In this document: positions 7,857-18,236 of the stretch, piece by piece
Layout: each line of letters opens with the position of its first letter
Position numbering within the stretch: the stretch's first letter is position 1
Origin: Achromobacter pestifer
Lineage (GTDB): Bacteria; Pseudomonadota; Gammaproteobacteria; Burkholderiales; Burkholderiaceae_B
Reading direction: 5' to 3'
NCBI RefSeq assembly: GCF_902859625.1
Contig: NZ_CADIJX010000014.1
Coordinates: 1-64,000 of the forward strand
Length of the DNA stretch: 64,000 nt
Program-made: the position numbers and the translations under genes
The notes under the pieces: generated by a model
The model's database searches: none
Seen by the model: the letters and a program-made list of their open reading frames with translations, nothing else
Told to the model about the DNA's origin: nothing

Positions 7857-9233
7857 ATGGCAAACGCCTCCCCTCCATCCGCCTGGGCCGTGCCCCGGCG
7901 GACTACCTATACTGTGCTGTTCGTCTGCTGGCTGGCCATTCTGTTTGAAGGCTACGACGTGGGCGTGATGGGTGCGGTGCTGCCGGCGCTGGCCGACGAC
8001 AAGAGCTGGAACCTGTCTCCGATCGAGCTTGGCGTGCTGGGCAGCTACGCGCTGGCGGGCATGTTCGTTGGGTCTTTCGCCGTCGGCACGCTAAGCGATT
8101 TGCTGGGACGCCGCCGCATGCTGCTGGCCTGCGTCAGCCTGTTTTCGCTGACGATGATCGGCGCGTCCTGGGCGCCCACGCCCACTTGGTTCGCGGCGTT
8201 CCGTTTCGTCGGCGGGCTGGGGCTGGGCGGCGTGATTCCCGTCGCCGCTGCGCTGACCATCGAATACTCTCCACCGCCCAGGCGCGGCTTCAACTATGGG
8301 GTGATGTATTCGGGCTATTCGCTGGGCATCCTGTGTTCGGCAGCCGTCGCGATGGCCTTGCTCAGCCACTGGGGCTGGCGCTCGGTGATCGCCGTGGGCG
8401 CCCTGCCCTTGCTGCTGGTGCCGGTGCTGGCGCGGCTGTTGCCCGAATCGCTGGAATACCTCTTGGCCAAGGGTGACGAGGCCGGTGCGCGTGCGCAAGC
8501 GCAACGCCTGGGCATCGTGTCGCTGGATCCGTTCCGCCCCCGCGAAATGCCGGGTGAAAAAGCCACATGGCGCGATGTGCTGGCGGCCGTGTTTTCCCCC
8601 CGCCACCTGCGCGCCACCCTGTGCTTCTGGGGCGCCTTGTTCCTGGGCATGATGCTGGTCTACGGCCTGAACACCTGGCTGCCGCAGATCATGCGCAAGA
8701 ACGGCTATGACCTGGGCTCCAGCCTGTCCTTCCTGCTGGTGTTCAGCCTGGCGTCCGCGATTGGCGGCCTGGTGTTGGGGCAGTTCGCCGACAAGACGGA
8801 ACCGCGCAAGATCGTCGCCCTGTTCTTCCTGGTGGGCGCCGTGGGCATCTACTGCCTGACCTACAACAACCCGCTGGTGGTGAACTACCTGTGGGTGGCC
8901 CTGGCCGGCATAGGCAGCATTTCCTCTTCACTGATCTTGACGGGCTATCTGGCCGGTTACTACCCGGCGCACGCGCGCGGCGCGGCGACGGGCTGGGCGC
9001 TGTCGTTTGCCCGCATCGGCGCGATGAGCGGCCCTATCGTCGGGGGCTACCTGGCCGGCCTGAAACTGCCGCTGGCCTGGAACTTCATCGCCTTCTCTTG
9101 CGCGGCGGTGTTGGCGGCAATCTTCGTCGTGTTGATCCCCGCCCGCTACGCCGGCAACCGCGCGAACGCCGCACCGGACACCCCACAAGCCGGAGCCATG
9201 CCAGAACCTGCACGGACCTTGCAGCGTTCCTGA
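7857..9233 (+). CDS. MFS transporter, aromatic acid:H+ symporter type
   Basis: 458 residues with 12 predicted membrane helices. Helix 1 carries EGYDVGVMGAVLPAL, the acidic signature of the AAHS family (PcaK, BenK, MhpT). The loop 2-3 motif GTLSDLLGRRRML and the mid-protein loop PESLEYLLAKGD also fit. It should import a small aromatic or related organic acid with protons across the inner membrane. No catabolic gene is adjacent, so the substrate cannot be named. It is transcribed alone and ends at the bidirectional terminator shared with pstB. Confidence 0.88.
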   Translation: MANASPPSAWAVPRRTTYTVLFVCWLAILFEGYDVGVMGAVLPALADDKSWNLSPIELGVLGSYALAGMFVGSFAVGTLSDLLGRRRMLLACVSLFSLTMIGASWAPTPTWFAAFRFVGGLGLGGVIPVAAALTIEYSPPPRRGFNYGVMYSGYSLGILCSAAVAMALLSHWGWRSVIAVGALPLLLVPVLARLLPESLEYLLAKGDEAGARAQAQRLGIVSLDPFRPREMPGEKATWRDVLAAVFSPRHLRATLCFWGALFLGMMLVYGLNTWLPQIMRKNGYDLGSSLSFLLVFSLASAIGGLVLGQFADKTEPRKIVALFFLVGAVGIYCLTYNNPLVVNYLWVALAGIGSISSSLILTGYLAGYYPAHARGAATGWALSFARIGAMSGPIVGGYLAGLKLPLAWNFIAFSCAAVLAAIFVVLIPARYAGNRANAAPDTPQAGAMPEPARTLQRS

Positions 9234-9245
9234 TCCCTGGAATGC

Positions 9246-9276
9246 AAAACGGCGTGCCACACAGGCACGCCGTTTT
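9246..9276. terminator. Bidirectional terminator between MFS gene and pstB
   Basis: Stem AAAACGGCGTGCC / GGCACGCCGTTTT, 13 bp with loop ACACA. The flanking A and T runs make it work in both directions between two convergent genes. Confidence 0.9.
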
Positions 9277-9304
9277 CACATCAGGGCCTTAGCCGTATAC
9301 GGAA

Positions 9305-10081
9305 TCAGCCGAAACGGCCCGTGATGTAGTCTTCGGTTTCCTTGCGCGACGGCTTCACGAAGATCTGGTCGGTCTGGCCGAATTCCATCAGCTCACCCAG
9401 GTACATGTAGGCGGTGTAGTCCGAGCAACGGGCCGCCTGTTGCATGTTGTGCGTCACGATCACGACCGTGTAATCGTTCTTCAATTCAGCGATCAGCTCT
9501 TCGATCTTGGCGGTGGAAATCGGATCCAGCGCCGAACACGGCTCGTCCAGCAGCAGCACTTCCGGCTTGATGGCCACGCCACGCGCGATGCACAGACGCT
9601 GTTGCTGGCCGCCCGACAGGCTGTTGCCGCTTTGGTGCAGCTTGTCTTTCACTTCGTTCCACAGCGCGGCCTTGCTCAGCGCCCATTCCACGCGCTCGTC
9701 CATCTCGCCCTTGGACAGGCGTTCAAACAGGCGCACACCGAAAGCGATGTTGTCGTAGATGCTCATCGGGAACGGCGTGGGCTTCTGGAACACCATGCCG
9801 ACTTTCGCGCGGATCAGCGAAATATCAGTCTTGGCCGTCAGCAGATTCTCGCCGTCCAGGATGATTTCGCCTTCGGCGCGCTGGCCAGGGTACAGCTCGA
9901 ACATGCGGTTGAACGTGCGCAAGAGCGTCGACTTGCCGCAGCCCGACGGGCCGATGAAGGCCGTGACCTTCTTCTCCTGGATCGACATGTTCACATTGCG
10001 GATCGCATGGAACTTGCCGTAGTAGAAGTTCAGGTTCTTGACCTCGATCTTGTTCTTGACGGCGGTAGCGGTGTTTTCCAT
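9305..10081 (-). CDS. pstB: Phosphate ABC transporter ATPase PstB
   Basis: 258 residues, the usual length. Walker [11 protein letters not shown]-loop VFQKPTPFP, signature LSGGQQQR, Walker [14 protein letters not shown] and switch His (VTHNMQQ) are all present. The Q-loop and [14 protein letters not shown] are characteristic of PstB. It powers high-affinity phosphate import with PstA and PstC. Last gene of pstSCAB; no phoU follows, unlike in E. coli. A hairpin separates it from pstA. Confidence 0.98.
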   Translation of the reverse strand: MENTATAVKNKIEVKNLNFYYGKFHAIRNVNMSIQEKKVTAFIGPSGCGKSTLLRTFNRMFELYPGQRAEGEIILDGENLLTAKTDISLIRAKVGMVFQKPTPFPMSIYDNIAFGVRLFERLSKGEMDERVEWALSKAALWNEVKDKLHQSGNSLSGGQQQRLCIARGVAIKPEVLLLDEPCSALDPISTAKIEELIAELKNDYTVVIVTHNMQQAARCSDYTAYMYLGELMEFGQTDQIFVKPSRKETEDYITGRFG

Positions 10082-10097
10082 TTCTCTTCCCTTGGCT

Positions 10098-10118
10098 CCG
10101 GCACGCCATGCGTGCCGG
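10098..10118 (-). other. Intercistronic hairpin pstA-pstB
   Basis: Perfect stem CCGGCACGC / GCGTGCCGG with a 3-nt loop in the 48-bp gap between pstA and pstB. There is no U-run, so mRNA processing or stabilisation is more likely than termination. Confidence 0.5.
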
Positions 10119-10129
10119 CAAAGCGATCT

Positions 10130-10984
10130 TTACTTGCGGAACATGTTGCGGGCAATGATGTTGATGCCCAGCACCAGCAACGTAATCAGCGTGGCCCCGG
10201 CCCAGGCCAGGTCGTTCCAGTCCTTGAAGGGGCTGGCGGCGTATTGGTAAATCACGACAGGCAGGTTGGCCATCGGCGCATTCATGTTGAACGACATGAA
10301 CTGATTGGACAGCGCGGTGAACAGCAGCGGCGCGGTCTCGCCCGAGATCCGGGCAATCGCCAACAGCACGCCGGTGATGATGCCGCTCTTGGCTGCGCGA
10401 TAGCACACCAGGGTGATCATGCGCCACTTGGGGCAACCCAGCGCCGCCGCGGCTTCGCGCAAGCTGTTGGGTACCAGCAGCAACATGTTGTCGGTCGTGC
10501 GCACCACCACCGGAACCACCAGGATGGACAGTGCGATGGCGCCGGCCCAGCCCGAGTAGTGCCCCACCTGAGCCACGTACACGGCATAGATGAACAGGCC
10601 GATGATGATGGACGGCGCCGACAGCAGCACGTCATTCAGGAAGCGCGTCGCCGGCGCCAGCCAGCCCCGCTGGCCATACTCGGCCAGGTAGGTGCCGGCC
10701 AGGATGCCCACGGGCGTGCCGATCAGCGTCCCCACGCCCGCCATCACCACGCTGCCGAAGATCGCGTTGATCAGGCCGCCGGATTGGCCCGGCGGCGGCG
10801 TGATCTCGGTGAACAGCGTGTACGACAGTGCGGGCGCGCCCTTGACCAGCAGCGTCAGAATGATCCAGAACAGCCAGAACAACCCGAACGCCAGCGTGCC
10901 CAGAGACACGGTCAGCATGATGCGGTTGAGAATACGGCGGCGGCGGTAGACGCCATTCTGCATATTGAGTACGGATACAGCCAT
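10130..10984 (-). CDS. pstA: Phosphate ABC transporter permease PstA
   Basis: 284 residues with six predicted membrane helices. The permease-ATPase coupling loop [16 protein letters not shown] (EAA motif) is visible, along with PstA-typical segments [11 protein letters not shown] and [15 protein letters not shown]. It forms the inner-membrane channel with PstC. Separated from pstC by 26 bp and co-transcribed. Confidence 0.97.
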   Translation of the reverse strand: MAVSVLNMQNGVYRRRRILNRIMLTVSLGTLAFGLFWLFWIILTLLVKGAPALSYTLFTEITPPPGQSGGLINAIFGSVVMAGVGTLIGTPVGILAGTYLAEYGQRGWLAPATRFLNDVLLSAPSIIIGLFIYAVYVAQVGHYSGWAGAIALSILVVPVVVRTTDNMLLLVPNSLREAAAALGCPKWRMITLVCYRAAKSGIITGVLLAIARISGETAPLLFTALSNQFMSFNMNAPMANLPVVIYQYAASPFKDWNDLAWAGATLITLLVLGINIIARNMFRK

Positions 10985-11010
10985 GATCTTTTCCTTGTGC
11001 TCGCGCCGCG

Positions 11011-12027
11011 TCAGGTCTTCTTGCCTTCACCTGCGGACAGGCGAACCAGCAATACCTTGGCCAAGGCCAGCACGATCGTCGTGATCAGGAACAGGATCAG
11101 GCCCAGTTCCAGCAACGCCGATTTCTGAATGCCGCCCGCTTCATTGAATTCGTTGGCCAGCGCAGAGGCGATCGAGTTGCCCGGCGAGAACAACGAGCCA
11201 GACCACTTGAAGGCGTTGCCGATCACGAACGTCACGGCCATCGTTTCACCCAGGGCACGCCCAAGGCCCAGCATGATGCCGCCGATGACGCCCGACTTGG
11301 TGAAGGGCAGCACCACGCGCCACATCACTTCCCAGGTCGTGCTGCCCAGGCCGTATGCCGATTCCTTCAACATCGTCGGCACCAGCTCGAACACATCGCG
11401 CATCACTGCGGCGATGAACGGAATGATCATGATGGACAGGATCAGGCCGGCAGTGAAGATGCCGATACCAAACGGCGGGCCCGCGAAGATGCCGCCGATG
11501 ACGGGTACGCTGCCCAAGGTGGCGATCAGGAAGGGCTGCACGTACTGCTGGAATACGGGCACGAAAACGAACAGGCCCCACATGCCATAAATGATGGACG
11601 GGATGGCCGCCAGCATTTCGACTGCCGTGCCCAGCGGGCGGCGCAGCCAGGTGGGTGACAACTCGGTCAGGAAGATGGCGATGCCGAACGACACCGGCAC
11701 CGCAATGATCAACGCGATGGCCGAGGTCAGCAAGGTGCCGATGATCGGCACCACGGCGCCATAGTTCTGATTGACGGGATCCCAGTCATTCAGCCACAGG
11801 AACGACAAGCCATATTTGGCCAGTGATTCGCGGCTGCCGTAGATCAGGGATACGAGAATCGCCGCCAACAGAATGAACACCAGGAAGGCGAACAGGCGGG
11901 TCAGATTCTTGAAAAGCGCATCCATCAGCGCATTTTTATTTTGCTTCATAGGCGAAGGAGTGCCGGTAGTCACGGAGTCCGCCGCATTGGGCGAAAGCGG
12001 CACACTATTATCCATTACCGCGCTCAT
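11011..12027 (-). CDS. pstC: Phosphate ABC transporter permease PstC
   Basis: 338 residues. A polar N-terminal tail (~35 residues) precedes six membrane helices. PstC hallmarks: [15 protein letters not shown], the EAA loop [16 protein letters not shown] and [18 protein letters not shown]. Its start is 156 bp from the pstS stop, with a stem-loop between; the downstream genes follow closely. Confidence 0.97.
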   Translation of the reverse strand: MSAVMDNSVPLSPNAADSVTTGTPSPMKQNKNALMDALFKNLTRLFAFLVFILLAAILVSLIYGSRESLAKYGLSFLWLNDWDPVNQNYGAVVPIIGTLLTSAIALIIAVPVSFGIAIFLTELSPTWLRRPLGTAVEMLAAIPSIIYGMWGLFVFVPVFQQYVQPFLIATLGSVPVIGGIFAGPPFGIGIFTAGLILSIMIIPFIAAVMRDVFELVPTMLKESAYGLGSTTWEVMWRVVLPFTKSGVIGGIMLGLGRALGETMAVTFVIGNAFKWSGSLFSPGNSIASALANEFNEAGGIQKSALLELGLILFLITTIVLALAKVLLVRLSAGEGKKT

Positions 12028-12078
12028 GGATGGACTTTCCTTAGGTAACCTGGGGGAACAACGGGAGGACTTGCGGCG

Positions 12079-12120
12079 AACCGCCCCGGTTCTTCTGCGG
12101 ACAGAAGTCCTGGGGCGGTT
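12079..12120 (-). terminator. Stem-loop between pstS and pstC
   Basis: Outer stem AACCGCCCC / GGGGCGGTT with an inner TTCTG/CAGAA pairing. No clear U-run. This position in pst operons often holds a partial terminator that lets pstS be expressed above the membrane genes; that role is inferred. Confidence 0.55.
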
Positions 12121-12183
12121 GCTGATGAGTTGCGCGTTGGGACCGGCGTTCTTGTGCCGACCCTTCCCGCGCTACACCCATCC

Positions 12184-13224
<1,041 letters not shown>

Positions 13225-13296
13225 CAGGGTTCCTTCTGTGCTCGTTGGAGAGGTCTGGACAGGCTTTTTCGGTGCCTGTCTTTCAGCGACCCTCGC

Positions 13297-13330
13297 ATCT
13301 TAGAAGCCCAACGTGACAAGATAGTGACAG
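13297..13330 (-). promoter_or_regulatory. Pho box and -10 of pstS
   Basis: CTGTCAC-TATC-TTGTCAC (13330-13313, minus strand) matches the 7-4-7 PhoB box (CTGTCAT repeated) at 11 of 14 half-site positions, or 12 if TTGTCAC-type variants are allowed. Exactly 10 bp downstream is the -10 TAAGAT (13302-13297). This is the standard class of PhoB-activated promoter, where the box replaces the -35. Confidence 0.85.
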
Positions 13331-13375
13331 TCACATACGCTTCATGCGACACCACATTTGTCCCTCAAAACACCA

Positions 13376-13402
13376 CGGCCGCCCTGAGAATCAGGGCGGC
13401 CG
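13376..13402 (-). terminator. Terminator of ppk
   Basis: Perfect 12-bp stem CGGCCGCCCTGA / TCAGGGCGGCCG with a 3-nt loop, followed on the minus strand by TGGTGTTTTG. It lies 41 bp after the ppk stop and insulates the pstS promoter. Confidence 0.85.
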
Positions 13403-13442
13403 CAGTATTTAGGGACGAGCCCCCATGTGACAACCAGGCGGG

Positions 13443-15530
13443 TTACACGCCCAGTTTCTGCATCAGGTACAGGTGCAGATTGAAAGGTTCACGGCGGCTC
13501 TTGACCCGCGCGTAATCACCGTCCGCCTGCTGTTGCCATGCCAATTGGTTATCGCGAAGCGCGTAAGTGAACGCCTCGTCGATAACGCGCTTCTTCAAGA
13601 CCTTGTCGTAGATCGGGAAGGCAATTTCCACGCGGCGGAAGAAGTTGCGATCCATCCAGTCGGCCGACGACAGATAAACCGTTTCCTCGCCGTCCGCATA
13701 GAAATAGAACACCCGCGAATGCTCCAGGAAGCGGCCCACGATGGAACGCACCCGGATGTTCTCGGACAATCCCGGCACGCCGGCGCGCAGCGCGCAAACA
13801 CCGCGCACGATCAGGTCGATCTTCACGCCGGCCTGGCTCGCCTTGTAAAGCTCTTCGATGACCTGTTCTTCCAGCAGCGAATTCATCTTGGCCATGATGC
13901 GCGAACGCTTGCCCGCCTTGGCCGCCCGGGCTTCCGCGCGAATCAGCGCCACCATCCCGTCATGCATGGTGAACGGCGACTGCATCAACGCCTTGAGCGA
14001 ACGGCGCGCGCCCAGCCCGGTCAACTGCGCGAACACCTTGTCCATGTCCTCGCATAATTTCGGGTCCGCGGTCAGCAGCCCGAAATCGGTATAGAGCCTG
14101 GCCGTGCGCGGGTGGTAATTACCGGTACCCAAGTGGGCGTAGCGACGCAGCCGGCCGTTCTCACGGCGCAGCACCACCGCCATCTTGGCGTGCGTCTTGT
14201 GCGCCACCACCCCATACACCACGTGCGCGCCCACCTCTTCCAGCTTGGACGCCCAGTTGATGTTGGTCTGCTCGTCAAAGCGCGCCATCAGCTCCACCAC
14301 CACCGTCACTTCCTTGCCGGCGCGCGCGGCGGCCAGCAGGATCTTCATCAGCTCGGAATCCTCGCCGGTGCGGTAGATGGTCTGCTTGATGGCCATCACG
14401 TCCGGATCCAGCGCCGCGGCCGTCAGGAAATCAATGACGGGCTGGAACGACTGGTACGGATGGTGCAACAGACGGTCCTGCTGGGCCACGGCCTCGAACA
14501 GCTCGGACGGCTTGTCACCCACGCGGTCGAACGGCGCCGGCACCGGCGCACGGTAATCCGGAAACAGCAGATCGGGCCGCAGATCCGAATTGCACAACTG
14601 CATCAGGCGCGACAGGTTCACCGGCCCGGGCACGCGGTAGGTATCCTCGGCCGTCAGCGAAAACTCGCGTTGCAGGAAGGTTTCCAGCGCGACGGGCGTC
14701 AGCTTGTCGATTTCCAAGCGCACGGCGGCGCCGAAGTTGCGCTGCGACAACTCGCCTTGCAGCGCATGGCGCAGGTTGGTGACTTCTTCCTCGTCCACGA
14801 ACAGATCGCTGTTGCGCGTGACGCGCCACTGGTAGCAACCCAGCATCTCCAGCCCCGGGAACAGTTCGCCCACGAAGGCGCGCAGCAGGGACGTCAACAG
14901 GATGAAGCCTTCGGGGTGGCCGGACAGTTCCGGCGGCATCTTGATCAGGCGCGGCAAGGCGCGCGGCGCCTGCACCACGGCAATCGACGCCTGACGGCCA
15001 AAGGCATCGGCCCCTGCCAGCGAGACGATGAAATTCAGGCTTTTGTTGTAGACGCGCGGAAACGGGTGCGCCGGGTCCAGACCAATCGGGGTCAACAGCG
15101 GCATCACGTCGCGGTTGAACACATCGCGCGCCCATTCCTGCTGCTCGGCATTCCATTCGGAAGCGTGATGCAGGGTAATGCCCTCGGCCTGCATCGCCGG
15201 CAGAATATCGTCGTTCAGCAGGTTGTATTGCCGCGCAACCAGGGAATGCACAGCCTGCTGGACGTTTTCAAACGCCTGGTCCGGCGTCATGCCATCGGGG
15301 CCGACCAGATTGGGCGACTGGCGCTGTTGTTCCTTCAGGCTGGAAATCCGGATTTCAAAGAACTCGTCCAGATTGGAACTGACGATACACACGTACCTCA
15401 GCCTCTCCAGCAAGGGCGTCTTCGGATTCTCTGCCATCGCCAGCACACGTTCGTTGAATTTGAGCAGCGACAACTCGCGATTCATGAGCAAGGGCTCGCC
15501 GGGCGGGCGTGTGGGCATACCGGATTCCAT
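13443..15530 (-). CDS. ppk: Polyphosphate kinase 1
   Basis: 695 residues, normal length for PPK1, which makes long-chain polyphosphate from ATP. The N-domain opens LLMNRELSLLKFNERVLAMA. The phospholipase-D-like catalytic halves contain the autophosphorylated His in AHKTHAKMAVVLRR and the second essential His in RFLEHSRVFYF; NYHPRTARLYTDFGLLT is also typical. The start is uncertain: ATGs at 15530, 15518 and 15485 are in frame, and 15530 lies 12-19 nt from the predicted transcript start. Divergent from ppx, with Pho-box-like sites for both between them. Confidence 0.97.
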   Translation of the reverse strand: MESGMPTRPPGEPLLMNRELSLLKFNERVLAMAENPKTPLLERLRYVCIVSSNLDEFFEIRISSLKEQQRQSPNLVGPDGMTPDQAFENVQQAVHSLVARQYNLLNDDILPAMQAEGITLHHASEWNAEQQEWARDVFNRDVMPLLTPIGLDPAHPFPRVYNKSLNFIVSLAGADAFGRQASIAVVQAPRALPRLIKMPPELSGHPEGFILLTSLLRAFVGELFPGLEMLGCYQWRVTRNSDLFVDEEEVTNLRHALQGELSQRNFGAAVRLEIDKLTPVALETFLQREFSLTAEDTYRVPGPVNLSRLMQLCNSDLRPDLLFPDYRAPVPAPFDRVGDKPSELFEAVAQQDRLLHHPYQSFQPVIDFLTAAALDPDVMAIKQTIYRTGEDSELMKILLAAARAGKEVTVVVELMARFDEQTNINWASKLEEVGAHVVYGVVAHKTHAKMAVVLRRENGRLRRYAHLGTGNYHPRTARLYTDFGLLTADPKLCEDMDKVFAQLTGLGARRSLKALMQSPFTMHDGMVALIRAEARAAKAGKRSRIMAKMNSLLEEQVIEELYKASQAGVKIDLIVRGVCALRAGVPGLSENIRVRSIVGRFLEHSRVFYFYADGEETVYLSSADWMDRNFFRRVEIAFPIYDKVLKKRVIDEAFTYALRDNQLAWQQQADGDYARVKSRREPFNLHLYLMQKLGV

Positions 15531-15548
15531 ACGTAGGGGGAGCGTGGA

Positions 15549-15582
15549 GTTTTACTGCAAATAGGTGACGGTTCTATGACAC
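15549..15582 (-). promoter_or_regulatory. Probable Pho box and -10 of ppk
   Basis: GTGTCAT-AGAA-CCGTCAC (15582-15565, minus strand) keeps the 7-4-7 layout and 11 of 14 consensus positions. The -10 TAAAAC (15554-15549) follows after exactly 10 bp, as at pstS. Confidence 0.65.
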
Positions 15583-15671
15583 ACCACTAAAACCGTAGCG
15601 TACGCCAAAATCGGGACGTATAGCATGTGCCCGATTTCGGCCAAGCCTCTGTTCCATAAGCGAAAACCCGT

Positions 15672-15705
15672 AGCTCAGGGCACTGTCATATGGGGTCTCT
15701 ATAAT
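15672..15705 (+). promoter_or_regulatory. Possible Pho box and consensus -10 of ppx
   Basis: The promoter-proximal half-site CTGTCAT (15683-15689) is perfect; the distal half AGCTCAG (15672-15678) keeps only TCA. The consensus -10 TATAAT (15700-15705) follows the proximal half after exactly 10 bp, and there is no -35. Likely activator-dependent. Confidence 0.5.
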
Positions 15706-15737
15706 CAGGCCACCTCAAAGCCAATATTACGAGCCGC

Positions 15738-17225
15738 ATGGATCAACTTCTGGCCGCGGTGGACCTCGGGTCCAACAGCTTCCGCCTCTCCATCGGACGC
15801 ATCGTTCAACAGGACGGTACGCCCCAGATCTATCAGATTGATCGTCTCAAGGAAACCGTACGGCTTGCCGCCGGCCTGGACGCCGAAAAGCGCCTGGGCG
15901 ATGACGCCATCGAGCGTGCCATCGCCGTCCTGGAACGCTTTGGCGACCGTCTGCGCAGTTTCCACCCCAATCGGGTTCGCGCGGTGGCCACCAACACCTT
16001 CCGCGTGGCCCGCAACACGCGGGACTTCCTGCCTCGGGCCGAAGCCGCGCTGGGCTTTCCCATCGAAGTCATCGCGGGCCGCGAAGAAGCCCGCCTGATC
16101 TTCTCGGGCGTGGTCCACACACTGCCTCCGTCGCCCAACAAACGGCTGGTCATCGACATCGGCGGCGGTTCCACCGAAGTCATCATCGGCAAAGGCCACG
16201 AGCCCGGGCTGATGTCGTCGCTTTACATGGGCTGCGTCAGCTACAGCCGCCAGTTCTTCTCGGACGGCGTGGTCGACGCGCACCAGATGAAGCAAGCCGA
16301 ACTGGCCGCCCGGCGCGAAATCGAAGTCATCGCCAAGCAGTACCGCAAGATGGGCTGGAAAGAAGCCTATGGCTCATCCGGCACCGCCAAGGCACTGTTT
16401 GCGATCCTGACCGAAAGCCGCTTTTCCGACCGTGGCATCACCCGCGCGGGCCTGGCCAAGCTGAAAGACCGCATCGTGCGCTCGGGCCGGGTCATCCCGT
16501 CCGAGCTGCCGGGCATCAAGATCGAACGCTCCGACGTGCTGCCCGGCGGGCTGGCCATCATGAGCGCCCTGTTCGACGAGCTGGGCATCGAAGTCATGCA
16601 CACCGGCGACGGCGCGCTGCGCCTGGGCGTGCTGTATGACCTGCTGGGCCGCGACGACGAGCACGACAAGCGCGACGAATCGGTGCGCCAGTTCATGAAG
16701 CGCTACCACGTCGACCTGAACCAGGCTCGCCGCGTGCGCCACGCCGCACTGACACTGTTCGACGCGATGTTCCCGGAAGGCCCGGAACGCGACGAGCTGC
16801 GCCCTGCCCTGGGCTGGGCGGCGGATCTGCACGAAGTGGGCCTGTCGATCGCGCACAATGCGTATCACAAGCACTCCGCCTACGTGCTGGAAAACGCCGA
16901 CATGCCGGGCTTCTCGCGCGCTGACCAGCAACTGCTGGCGCTGCTGGCGCTGGGCCACCAAGGCAAGCTGACCAAGCTGGAACCGCTGATCCGCACGCGC
17001 CCGCAATGGAAAGCCATTCTCAGCCTGCGCCTGGCCGTCCTGCTGTTCCGCCGCCGCGGCGAAATCGAACCACTGCCGCTGACGGCATCGGTGCGTGACA
17101 CGTCCATCGTGGTGCGCGTCAACCGCGAATGGCTCGCCCAACATCCCTTAAGCGACTTCACGCTGCGCGCGGAAGAAGCGGAATGGAACAAGGTCGGTTT
17201 TTCGTTTGAATTGCTTGAGTTCTAA
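15738..17225 (+). CDS. ppx: Exopolyphosphatase (Ppx/GppA family)
   Basis: 495 residues in the ASKHA fold: phosphate-1 loop AAVDLGSNSFRL at the N-terminus, catalytic-Glu region VIAGREEARLIFSG, phosphate-2 loop VIDIGGGSTEVI, and a C-terminal HD-like helical domain (AADLHEVGLSIAHNAYHKHS). It hydrolyses polyphosphate from the end and could also act on pppGpp. The length fits Ppx better than the shorter GppA forms. Divergently transcribed from ppk, so synthesis and breakdown of polyphosphate share a control region. Confidence 0.95.
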   Translation: MDQLLAAVDLGSNSFRLSIGRIVQQDGTPQIYQIDRLKETVRLAAGLDAEKRLGDDAIERAIAVLERFGDRLRSFHPNRVRAVATNTFRVARNTRDFLPRAEAALGFPIEVIAGREEARLIFSGVVHTLPPSPNKRLVIDIGGGSTEVIIGKGHEPGLMSSLYMGCVSYSRQFFSDGVVDAHQMKQAELAARREIEVIAKQYRKMGWKEAYGSSGTAKALFAILTESRFSDRGITRAGLAKLKDRIVRSGRVIPSELPGIKIERSDVLPGGLAIMSALFDELGIEVMHTGDGALRLGVLYDLLGRDDEHDKRDESVRQFMKRYHVDLNQARRVRHAALTLFDAMFPEGPERDELRPALGWAADLHEVGLSIAHNAYHKHSAYVLENADMPGFSRADQQLLALLALGHQGKLTKLEPLIRTRPQWKAILSLRLAVLLFRRRGEIEPLPLTASVRDTSIVVRVNREWLAQHPLSDFTLRAEEAEWNKVGFSFELLEF

Positions 17226-17252
17226 CGCGCACACCAGCGTCTGAACGACAAC

Positions 17253-17282
17253 AAGGGCGATGGCGGCAACGCCATCGCCCTT
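17253..17282 (+). terminator. Terminator of ppx
   Basis: 13-bp perfect stem AAGGGCGATGGCG / CGCCATCGCCCTT with loop GCAA, followed by TCTGTTT. Confidence 0.85.
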
Positions 17283-17286
17283 CTGT

Positions 17287-17397
17287 TTAAAACGGCGACA
17301 GATCCGTCTCGCGATGAAGCTGCTTGAGCTCCATGCGCAAGGGCCGCGTGGCCCGCCGTATCAATCTGATCTTCATACGGCGGAACAGGCGGCGCAT
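17287..17397 (-). CDS. Possible 36-residue Arg-rich small protein
   Basis: An ATG 5 bp after the acyltransferase stop opens a frame of 36 codons ending in TAA at 17289-17287. The product begins MRRLFRRMKIRLIRRATRPL and ends DLSPF: about one third Arg/Lys, amphipathic, with no Cys. Tight spacing suggests translation coupled to the upstream gene, but the ribosome site is weak. No family recognised. It could be chance coding in GC-rich DNA or a remnant of an olsA-like acyltransferase start. Confidence 0.35.
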   Translation of the reverse strand: MRRLFRRMKIRLIRRATRPLRMELKQLHRETDLSPF

Positions 17398-17402
17398 GAT
17401 GA

Positions 17403-18209
17403 TCAGCGCTGGCCGTTGATGGCCGTCGGTTGATCTAGACCGAAGTGACGGCGGTAGCGCTCGTCCATGCGATCCATTTTCAGCAATACCGGGAAGTCCG
17501 CAGCATTGAAATCCGGATCCCAGGCGGGTTCACCACACACCTTGGCACCCAGCTTCAAGTAACCCTTGATCAGCGGCGGCACGCGGGCCGGCAACGTGCT
17601 GTTCAGCTTTTCCACCGGATAACGGTGCAGCGGCATCACGCGGGGCTCGTTGTCCTGCGGCAAATGCTTGGAGATCGTGCGCCAGACTTCCGCGGCGGTG
17701 ACGCCATCGTCGCGCAGGCTGACGCTTGCACAACCCAGCACATATTCGTAACCACCCCGGCGCAGGTATTCGGCCAGGCCGGACCACAGCAGCATGATGA
17801 CAGCGCCGTTGCGGTAGTCCGAGTGTGTACACGAGCGGCCGACTTCGACCAATTCGTCCCGGATCGAACCGAGGCCGGAAAGATCGAATTCGGATTGCGA
17901 GTAGTAACCGCCCGCCTCCCGCGCCTTTTCAGGCGTCAGGATTCGATACGTGCCGACGACGCGACCTGTATCCATTTCGCGGACCATCAGATGCTCGCAG
18001 AAGGGATCGAAACGATCATGTTCGATACCGTCTTGGGCGTCAGGAAACACCGCGCCCATATCCTCAGTGAAGACGTCGTAGCGCAGACGCTGAATCTGCT
18101 CGATTTCTTCAGCCGTGCGCGCCAAGCCAACCGCCAGCACCTTCTGGGCGGCGCCAGTCCACGGTTCTGCGGGATTACGACTTGGGTTGATGCGTGCTAG
18201 TTCTAGCAT
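17403..18209 (-). CDS. olsB: OlsB-like GNAT acyltransferase (ornithine lipid synthesis)
   Basis: 268 residues. The segment EEIEQIQRLRYDVFTEDMGA, then DRFDPFCEHLMVRE and GRVVGTYRIL, matches L-ornithine N-alpha-acyltransferase (OlsB) and related haemolysin-type GNAT proteins, which transfer a 3-hydroxyacyl group from ACP to ornithine. VEVGRSCTHSDYRNG is a second family block. An olsA partner is not adjacent. It sits in a phosphate cluster with a weak Pho-box-like site upstream; ornithine lipids replace phospholipids in phosphate-starved bacteria, which fits. The OlsB-family call is good; the exact substrate is inferred. Confidence 0.8.
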   Translation of the reverse strand: MLELARINPSRNPAEPWTGAAQKVLAVGLARTAEEIEQIQRLRYDVFTEDMGAVFPDAQDGIEHDRFDPFCEHLMVREMDTGRVVGTYRILTPEKAREAGGYYSQSEFDLSGLGSIRDELVEVGRSCTHSDYRNGAVIMLLWSGLAEYLRRGGYEYVLGCASVSLRDDGVTAAEVWRTISKHLPQDNEPRVMPLHRYPVEKLNSTLPARVPPLIKGYLKLGAKVCGEPAWDPDFNAADFPVLLKMDRMDERYRRHFGLDQPTAINGQR

Positions 18210-18236
18210 TGCGCGAAGCTCCTAGAGAGTCCAGTC

